Part shown: positions 13,763-18,727 of the stretch, in pieces
Numbering within the stretch: position 1 is the first letter of the stretch
Layout of the letters: every line of letters starts with the position of its first letter
NCBI GenBank assembly: GCA_937901145.1
Contig: CALCHE010000040.1
Coordinates: 1 to 18,727, forward strand
Length of the DNA: 18,727 nucleotides
Origin: an uncultured Clostridia bacterium
Lineage (GTDB): Bacteria; Bacillota; Clostridia; Oscillospirales; Acutalibacteraceae
Direction of reading: 5' to 3'
Program-made: the position numbers and the translations under genes
The notes under the pieces: generated by a model
What the model saw: only the letters and a program-made list of their open reading frames with translations
Told to the model about the DNA's origin: nothing
Databases searched by the model: none

Positions 13763-13796
13763 CAACTGTAAAATACAAGTAAAATGCAAGTAAAAT
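13719..13796 (+). promoter_or_regulatory. Pho-type promoter and operator of the Na/Pi cotransporter gene
   Basis: TTTTAC repeats start at 13719, 13730 and 13753, with a degenerate copy (TATACT) at 13741. The spacing is 11, 11 and 12 bp, matching the helical phasing of PhoP boxes (TTAACA-like) in Firmicutes. TTACGG (13746-13751) serves as -35, followed by a 17-bp spacer and TAAAAT (13769-13774) as -10. Inverted GTAAAA copies follow at 13768, 13779 and 13790, again 11 bp apart. The arrangement up to the -10 is repeated in front of pstS. Regulation by PhoP is inference from the pattern and the genes served. Confidence 0.75.
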
Positions 13797-13827
13797 AACA
13801 TATTATATAAATCGGAGGTTAAAACAA

Positions 13828-15576
13828 ATGGATATTTTTGACGTGTTAACTCTCATAGGTGGTCTATGTCTCTTTCTTTTCGGTATGAATCTTATGGGTG
13901 ACGCCCTCGAAAGAAGTGCGGGCAGTAAGCTTGAGAATATGATTGGCAAGCTTACCACAGGCAAATTTGCAGGACTTATGACAGGTCTCGGTGTTACAGC
14001 TGTAATTCAGAGTTCATCCGCTACAACAGTTATGGTTGTAGGCTTTGTTAACTCAAAGCTTATGACTCTCAAGCAGGCAATTCACGTGATTATGGGTGCT
14101 AATATCGGTACAACGGTTACTGCCTGGATTCTCAGTCTCAGCGGTATTTCAGGAAGTAATATCTTCCTGAAATTACTTAAACCCACATCATTTACACCTG
14201 TTCTTGCTCTTATCGGTATTATTTTTGTTATGTTTACCAAAGGCAATAAGAAAAAGGACATCGGCGTAATTCTTCTTGGTTTTGCAACATTGATGTTCGG
14301 TATGGACACAATGACGGATGCCGTTTCAGGACTTAAGGACATCCCTGCATTTCAGGAAATGTTTATTATGTTCAAGAATCCTATTCTTGGCGTGCTTGTA
14401 GGTGCTGTTCTTACTGCTATAATTCAGTCAAGCTCCGCTTCTGTAGGTATTCTTCAGGCTCTCGCGGCAACAGGTGCAGTTTCCTTCGGTGCAGCAATCC
14501 CTATTATTATGGGTCAGAACATCGGTACTTGTATCACTGCCTTGCTTTCATCAGTGGGTACAACTAAAAACGCAAGAAGAGCTGCCCTTGTTCATCTATC
14601 CTTTAATGTAATCGGTACTGTGGTTTGTCTCGGAGCATTCTCTATTGTTAAGGCTGTGTTTGCTCCGTCTTTGCTTGATGAATCTGCGACATATGCAGGT
14701 ATAGCAACAGCTCATTCGCTTTTTAACGTTGCATGTACCTTGCTTCTTCTTCCTATGTCAGGTCTTCTTGAAAAGCTTGCATATAAGCTTATTCCCGACA
14801 ATGAACAAAAAGAAAAAGCATCAAAGCTCGACGAAAGATTACTCGTCACACCCGCTATTGCTCTTGAATGTGCACGTAATCTCACCTGTGATATGGCCGA
14901 ATTAGCAACTACTGCTTTGAAAAGCAGTATAGAATGTTTATCAGGCTTTGACAAAGCAAAAGCTAAATATGTGCGTGAAATTGAGGATAAAACAGACCGT
15001 CTTGAAGATACCATAGGTACTTATCTTATTAAGCTCAGCACAAAACAGCTTAATGAGAATGAAGGTGCAATGGCATCTATGCTCCTTAAGGCAATCGGTG
15101 ATTTTGAAAGAATATCGGACCACGCCGTAAATATCATTGAATCTGCAGAAGAAATGCAAGAAAAAGGTATTGTCTTTTCCGAGGGTGCAGAAGCTGAAAT
15201 GGAAGCACTTTCAAATGCTACAACAGAAATTGTCGATATGTCATATCTCTCTTTCATAAATGAAGATGCTGAAAAGGCTACTCTTGTCGAGCCGCTTGAA
15301 CAGGTTATTGACAGAATGAAGGAGCTTCTTCGCACAAGACATATTGACCGTTTACGTATGAGTGAATGTAGTATTGAAGCCGGATTTGTCTGGAGTGATC
15401 TTCTTACAAATATGGAAAGAGTTTCTGACCATTGTTCAAATATTGCCGGTTGTGTCATAGATACAAAGCAGCAAAATATGAATCTTCACAAATCCCTTAA
15501 AAATTTCAGAAGCGACAGCCCCGTTTACAGAGAAAAATATACTGAATACACAAAAAAATATCTTTCCTTTGTGTAA
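13828..15576 (+). CDS. Na+/phosphate cotransporter (NptA/YjbB type) with C-terminal PhoU-like domain
   Basis: Sodium-coupled phosphate transporter of the inner membrane. The membrane part contains the two inverted family repeats, each with a QSSSA signature: QSSSATTVMVVGF (61-73) with GANIGTT (90-96), and QSSSASVGILQAL (200-212) with GQNIGT (229-234). After about residue 330 the protein becomes cytosolic and helical, with PhoU-like bundles (ECARNLTCDMAELA, DFERISDHAVNI, NMERVSDHCSNIAG). The 582-aa length suits the two-domain form. CGGAGG lies 9 nt before the ATG. Transcribed from its own Pho-type promoter and ended by a hairpin before pstS. It can take up, or in some relatives release, phosphate; the direction is not evident from sequence. 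Confidence 0.93.
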   Translation: MDIFDVLTLIGGLCLFLFGMNLMGDALERSAGSKLENMIGKLTTGKFAGLMTGLGVTAVIQSSSATTVMVVGFVNSKLMTLKQAIHVIMGANIGTTVTAWILSLSGISGSNIFLKLLKPTSFTPVLALIGIIFVMFTKGNKKKDIGVILLGFATLMFGMDTMTDAVSGLKDIPAFQEMFIMFKNPILGVLVGAVLTAIIQSSSASVGILQALAATGAVSFGAAIPIIMGQNIGTCITALLSSVGTTKNARRAALVHLSFNVIGTVVCLGAFSIVKAVFAPSLLDESATYAGIATAHSLFNVACTLLLLPMSGLLEKLAYKLIPDNEQKEKASKLDERLLVTPAIALECARNLTCDMAELATTALKSSIECLSGFDKAKAKYVREIEDKTDRLEDTIGTYLIKLSTKQLNENEGAMASMLLKAIGDFERISDHAVNIIESAEEMQEKGIVFSEGAEAEMEALSNATTEIVDMSYLSFINEDAEKATLVEPLEQVIDRMKELLRTRHIDRLRMSECSIEAGFVWSDLLTNMERVSDHCSNIAGCVIDTKQQNMNLHKSLKNFRSDSPVYREKYTEYTKKYLSFV

Positions 15577-15590
15577 GAACTAAAAATGAC

Positions 15591-15625
15591 AGCGTTGCTT
15601 CGAAGTGAAGCGGCGCTTTTCTTTT
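15591..15625 (+). terminator. Terminator of the Na/Pi cotransporter gene
   Basis: AGCGTTGCTTC (15591-15601) pairs with GAAGCGGCGCT (15607-15617) through 11 pairs (two G-U) with a GAAGT loop, then TTTCTTTT. The last T-run is shared with the first TTTTAC repeat of the pstS operator. Confidence 0.85.
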
Positions 15626-15683
15626 ACTCCGATTTTACAACAATTTGATTACAGATTTTACAAGGCAGATTTAAAATACAGGT
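15622..15683 (+). promoter_or_regulatory. Pho-type promoter and operator of the pst operon
   Basis: TTTTAC repeats start at 15622, 15633 and 15656, with a degenerate copy (TTTGAT) at 15644. TTACAG (15649-15654), a 17-bp spacer and TAAAAT (15672-15677) form the core promoter. Every element sits at the same offset (1903 bp) as in the cotransporter promoter, including the trailing TAAAATACA. The leader of about 50 nt carries an AAAGGAG site before pstS. A PhoP target is inferred. Confidence 0.78.
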
Positions 15684-15733
15684 GTAGTTGAGAAAAAACT
15701 GCGAAAAATACAAATCAAAGGAGTAATTTAAAA

Positions 15734-16534
15734 ATGAAAAAGATCATCAGTTTATTCACATTAGCTATTGCGCTGGTATGCGTACTTACCGCTTGCGGCG
15801 GTAACAAGGAAGCGGTTACAACCGACGGTTCAACATCAATGAACAAGGTTATCGGCGCTTTAGGCGAAGCTTTTCAGTCAGACAGCGGTATCACCGTAAC
15901 CTACAATGCAACAGGTTCAGGTGCAGGTATTCAGGCAGTTCTTGAAGGCAGATGCGATATCGGTCTCGCAAGCCGCGACCTCAAGGATGAAGAAAAGGCA
16001 AAAGGTCTTGAAGGTACTGTGCTGGCTTATGACGGAATCGCAATTATCGTAAATCCCGAGAATCCTGTAAATGACCTCGACTTGGAAACAATCGCAAAAA
16101 TCTACACAGGTGAAATCAAGAATTGGAAAGAAATCGGCGGTAACGATGCTGAAATCGTACTTATCGGCCGTGAGGCAGGCAGCGGCACAAGAGACGGCTT
16201 TGAGTCAATCACAGACACAGAGGACAAGTGTGCTTACCGTCAGGAGCTTACTTCAACAGGTGATGTTATCACAACAGTTGCAAGTAACCCCAATGCAATC
16301 GGTTATGCTTCTCTCGCATCAGTTAAAGATACTGTAAAAGCACTTAAAATTGACGGCGTTACAGCTAGTGAAGAAACCATCAAAAACGGTACTTATGTTG
16401 TACAGCGCCCCTTCGTACTTGTAACTAAAACCGATGTAACTCTTTCCGAAAGTGCACAGTCTTTCTTTAATTTCATCACTTCAGAAGCAGCACAGGGCAT
16501 TATCATCGAAGCAGGTGTTGTTCCTGCTAACTAA
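15734..16534 (+). CDS. pstS: Phosphate ABC transporter substrate-binding lipoprotein
   Basis: Captures inorganic phosphate outside the membrane and delivers it to PstCA. Residues 1-20 are a lipoprotein signal with lipobox LTAC and lipidated C21. The ligand-binding loops are clear: DGSTSMNK (31-38), ATGSGAGIQAV (59-69), SRD (80-82) and GREAGSGTRDGFE (145-157). This is the pattern by which the family grips phosphate through backbone amides, Ser, Arg and Asp. The 266-aa length is typical of the Firmicute PstS. First gene of the pst operon; a hairpin between it and pstC probably keeps PstS in excess over the membrane subunits. Confidence 0.96.
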   Translation: MKKIISLFTLAIALVCVLTACGGNKEAVTTDGSTSMNKVIGALGEAFQSDSGITVTYNATGSGAGIQAVLEGRCDIGLASRDLKDEEKAKGLEGTVLAYDGIAIIVNPENPVNDLDLETIAKIYTGEIKNWKEIGGNDAEIVLIGREAGSGTRDGFESITDTEDKCAYRQELTSTGDVITTVASNPNAIGYASLASVKDTVKALKIDGVTASEETIKNGTYVVQRPFVLVTKTDVTLSESAQSFFNFITSEAAQGIIIEAGVVPAN

Positions 16535-16543
16535 GGAATTTGA

Positions 16544-16571
16544 GCGACGGTGGTTATCTGCCGCCGCTTTT
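16544..16571 (+). terminator. Leaky intercistronic hairpin between pstS and pstC
   Basis: GCGACGGTGG (16544-16553) and CTGCCGCCGC (16558-16567) form a 10-position stem with one A-C mismatch and two G-U pairs, a TTAT loop and a TTTT tail. The mismatch and short tail suggest partial termination or 3'-end protection of pstS mRNA rather than a full stop. Confidence 0.6.
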
Positions 16572-16587
16572 ACCATTGAGGTTGATT

Positions 16588-17571
16588 ATGAAAATGAATG
16601 AATTTAAGCCTTATGAAGAAGAGGCAAAAGCCGAACTTGACACCCTGCTGGCAACTCGCTATGAAGCATCGGAATTAATCCGCAAACGAGCAGGAAAAAG
16701 ACAGTGGCAGAAATATACCGAAAAGGTAATTCACTTAATTTTTCTACTTCTCGGTTTAATAACTGTTGGTTGTGTTCTGCTCATTACTGTGTATCTTATT
16801 ATATCAGGTATCCCGGCGATAAAAGAAATAGGTCTTTTTGATTTTCTCTTCGGCAAAGAGTGGGCATCCACCGCAGCCGAACCCAAATACGGAATACTGC
16901 CATTTATTTTAACAAGTGTATACGGAACGGCAGGAGCAATCCTTATCGGTGTTCCAATCGGATTTTTTACTGCCGTATATATTTCCAAGCTTTCCGACAA
17001 AAAGGTTCGTTCAGTTATGGAATCAGCTGTGAATCTTCTTGCGGGTATTCCTTCGGTTGTATACGGTCTTGTAGGTATGCTTGTGCTTGTACCTGCAATA
17101 AGAGAAATATTCAATATTCCTGACGGTGCGAGCTTGCTTGCGGCTATTATTGTCCTTGCAATTATGATACTGCCTAATATTATAAAAGTATCTGTTACAG
17201 CTCTTGATGCTGTTCCGAAGGAATATGAGGATGCTTCACTCGCTTTGGGTGCTACTAATATTGAAACATATTTTAAGGTTTCAGTCCCTGCCGCCAAAAG
17301 CGGTATTGCCGCTGCAGTTGTACTCGGCGTTGGTCGTGCTATCGGTGAAGCAATGGCAGTTATGATGGTAGCGGGTAATGTTGCAAATATGCCTTCGCTT
17401 TTTCAGAGTGTTCGCTTTCTTACCACAGCCGTAGCAAGCGAAATGGCTTATTCAAGTCCGGGAAGCTTACAGAGAAATGCACTATTTTCCATTGCTCTTG
17501 TGCTGTTTCTGTTTATTATGCTCATTAACGCAACGCTCAATTTCTTCCTGAAGCGTGACAAGGAGAAATAA
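16588..17571 (+). CDS. pstC: Phosphate ABC transporter permease PstC
   Basis: One of the two membrane subunits of the PstSCAB importer. About 45 mainly charged residues precede six predicted membrane segments. The transmission region contacting PstB is recognisable in PKEYEDASLALGATNIET, with the EAA-like spacing to a conserved Gly, and the NLLAGIPSVVYGLVG stretch is characteristic of Pst permeases. I chose the ATG at 16588 (328 aa), which has TGAGG 6 nt upstream. The frame is open back to a TTG at 16540, but that start would place the intercistronic hairpin inside the coding sequence and has no proper RBS. PstA follows within one base. Confidence 0.94.
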   Translation: MKMNEFKPYEEEAKAELDTLLATRYEASELIRKRAGKRQWQKYTEKVIHLIFLLLGLITVGCVLLITVYLIISGIPAIKEIGLFDFLFGKEWASTAAEPKYGILPFILTSVYGTAGAILIGVPIGFFTAVYISKLSDKKVRSVMESAVNLLAGIPSVVYGLVGMLVLVPAIREIFNIPDGASLLAAIIVLAIMILPNIIKVSVTALDAVPKEYEDASLALGATNIETYFKVSVPAAKSGIAAAVVLGVGRAIGEAMAVMMVAGNVANMPSLFQSVRFLTTAVASEMAYSSPGSLQRNALFSIALVLFLFIMLINATLNFFLKRDKEK

Positions 17572-17572
17572 G

Positions 17573-18415
17573 ATGAACAATAAAAGAAAAATATATATTG
17601 GCTTAATGCGTGTAGCAATGATGCTTTGCACTGCACTTACAGCGGCACTTGTTCTTTTTCTTTTGGGATATGTACTAATTAAGGGAACCCCCAATATTAC
17701 CTGGGAATTACTTTCTACTAAACCGAGCTACTTAACGGAAAGAATCGGTATTTTACCCGATATTCTTAACACGGTTTATGTTGTTCTTGCCACACTCGTT
17801 ATTGTGTTACCTCTTGGTGTCGGTGCGGCAATATATCTTACGGAATACGCAAAAAATAAAAAGTTGGTTGCAATGATTGAATATGCGGCAGAAACTCTTT
17901 CAGGCATTCCGTCAATTATTTACGGTCTTGTCGGTATGCTTCTTTTTTCAAACAACGTCGGAACAAGCCTTCTTGCAGGTGCTTTGACACTCGTTATTAT
18001 GAACTTACCGACCGTAATGCGTACAACTCAGGAAAGCCTTAAAACTGTTCCGCAAAGCTACCGTGAAGGTGCCTTCGGTCTTGGTGCGGGACAATGGCGT
18101 GTGATTCGCACAGTAGTATTACCGGGTTGCGTAGACGGTGTTGTAACAGGTTGTATCCTTTCTGTAGGAAGAATTCTTGGCGAATCAGCGGCACTCCTTT
18201 TTACGGCTGGCTTTGCCCACGCTCTTAACGGTATTTTTGAAGGTCTTACAAGTCCCGGTGCAACCTTGACCGTAGCACTTTATGTATATGCAAAAGAGGA
18301 AGGCGAATTTGGTGTTGCCTTTGCTATTGCAGCAATTCTTATGATTTTAACATTGCTTATAAACTTATCTGCCACAATGGTAGGAAAACATTTTGCTAAA
18401 AGGAGAAGCGTATGA
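17573..18415 (+). CDS. pstA: Phosphate ABC transporter permease PstA
   Basis: Second membrane subunit, pairing with PstC to form the phosphate channel. The 280-aa protein has six predicted helices. It carries the diagnostic ETLSGIPSIIYGLVGMLLF segment, the coupling loop PQSYREGAFGLGAGQWRVI, and SVGRILGESAALLFTAG, which lines the pathway in this family. The start is the ATG at 17573, with AAGGAGA 7 nt upstream inside the end of pstC; an in-frame GTG at 17555 overlaps pstC and places the RBS downstream of itself. The final codons overlap pstB in an ATGA junction. Confidence 0.95.
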   Translation: MNNKRKIYIGLMRVAMMLCTALTAALVLFLLGYVLIKGTPNITWELLSTKPSYLTERIGILPDILNTVYVVLATLVIVLPLGVGAAIYLTEYAKNKKLVAMIEYAAETLSGIPSIIYGLVGMLLFSNNVGTSLLAGALTLVIMNLPTVMRTTQESLKTVPQSYREGAFGLGAGQWRVIRTVVLPGCVDGVVTGCILSVGRILGESAALLFTAGFAHALNGIFEGLTSPGATLTVALYVYAKEEGEFGVAFAIAAILMILTLLINLSATMVGKHFAKRRSV

Positions 18416-18727
18416 GTGAAATAATGACAGCCAAGGATTTATGCTTATGGTATGGCGAAAATCAGGCTTTAAAGAACATAAATATATCAATTCCCGAAAA
18501 AAGCATTACAGCCTTGATAGGTCCTTCAGGATGCGGTAAATCAACATTTCTTAAAACTCTGAACCGTATGAATGACCTTATACCTTCTGTGAAAATTCAA
18601 GGTGATGTTTCATATAAAGGCAAAAACATTTTTGATAAAGATGTGGATGTAAATGAGCTTCGCCGCGATGTGGGTATGGTATTTCAGAAGCCCAATCCGT
18701 TTCCGATGAGTATTTATGATAATATTG
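18412..18727 (+). CDS. pstB: Phosphate ABC transporter ATP-binding protein PstB (3' part outside the window)
   Basis: Cytoplasmic ATPase of the Pst importer. The visible 105 residues include Walker A GPSGCGKST (37-45), the PstB-specific NRMNDLIPSV (51-60), and the Q-loop segment VFQKPNPFPMSIYDN (90-104). Together these are diagnostic of PstB rather than another ABC ATPase. The ATG overlaps the pstA stop (ATGA at 18412-18415) with AAGGAGAA just upstream. The signature and Walker B motifs lie beyond the edge. A phoU gene would be expected next. Confidence 0.96.
   Translation, partial: MSEIMTAKDLCLWYGENQALKNINISIPEKSITALIGPSGCGKSTFLKTLNRMNDLIPSVKIQGDVSYKGKNIFDKDVDVNELRRDVGMVFQKPNPFPMSIYDNI

Noticed and set aside
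13768..13796. The GTAAAAT repeats as a CRISPR-like or mobile-element repeat array.
   Set aside because: Units are only 11 bp with no spacers and match the reverse complement of the adjacent operator repeat, so a regulator array is the better reading.
16540..16587. Longer pstC starting at a TTG (343 aa).
   Set aside because: The added 16 residues are the pstS-pstC hairpin read as protein, and no well-spaced RBS precedes the TTG. The ATG at 16588 has TGAGG in place.
17555..17572. Longer pstA starting at a GTG.
   Set aside because: It overlaps the end of pstC, and the AAGGAGA site would lie inside the coding sequence. The ATG at 17573 is correctly spaced.

Overview
The window looks like chromosomal DNA of an anaerobic Firmicute of class Clostridia, most likely the Ruminococcaceae/Oscillospiraceae group. 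The evidence is AGGAGG-type ribosome binding sites, TTGACN-17-TAAAAT/TATAAT promoters, a class A RNase P RNA, a eukaryote-like NADP isocitrate dehydrogenase, a RecD2 helicase next to comF, and a Ruminococcus-style Thr/Ser-rich membrane protein. This taxonomic call is inference. Almost all of the window is well-packed housekeeping and transport genes; no CRISPR array, insertion sequence or intact mobile element is visible.

Layout. (1) 1-3375, plus strand: the tail of an unknown gene, then a promoter driving a glycerophosphodiesterase-like protein, isocitrate dehydrogenase (icd) and a 404-aa membrane-anchored protein of unknown function, closed by a hairpin. (2) 3412-5472, plus: a B12-binding radical SAM protein and a 93-aa membrane protein, ending in a bidirectional terminator shared with the convergent operon. 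(3) 9525-5476, minus: a tight operon recD2-comF-mreB. (4) 9961-9540, minus: rnpB with a clear promoter and terminator. (5) 9963-10287: a 63-aa membrane protein carrying two copies of a His/Asp/Glu-rich repeat (minus), divergent from a TVP38/TMEM64 membrane protein (plus) through back-to-back promoters. (6) 11042-12313: fucO, a lactaldehyde/1,2-propanediol oxidoreductase, as a single-gene unit. (7) 13619-12317, minus: an SLC13/ArsB-type ion permease preceded by a ~157-nt leader with a strong terminator and a competing 10-bp antiterminator, which I read as an undescribed riboswitch or attenuator. (8) 13613-18727, plus: a truncated small gene, then a phosphate island with a Na/Pi cotransporter (PhoU-like tail) and pstS-pstC-pstA-pstB (pstB cut by the window edge).

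Main results. First, the permease leader at 13427-13583 has promoter, aptamer-sized structured core, antiterminator, terminator and RBS in the right order, and I match it to no known riboswitch class. Second, the Na/Pi transporter and pstS have nearly superimposable promoters (46 of 62 positions identical without gaps, counted by hand). Each has TTTTAC repeats about 11 bp apart, a TTAC(A/G)G -35, a 17-bp spacer and a TAAAAT -10, as expected of PhoP-controlled promoters. They make the two phosphate uptake routes a local Pho regulon. Third, the cotransporter promoter carries three further inverted GTAAAA copies, exactly 11 bp apart, that pstS lacks, and it has grown over the broken 3' end of a small gene.
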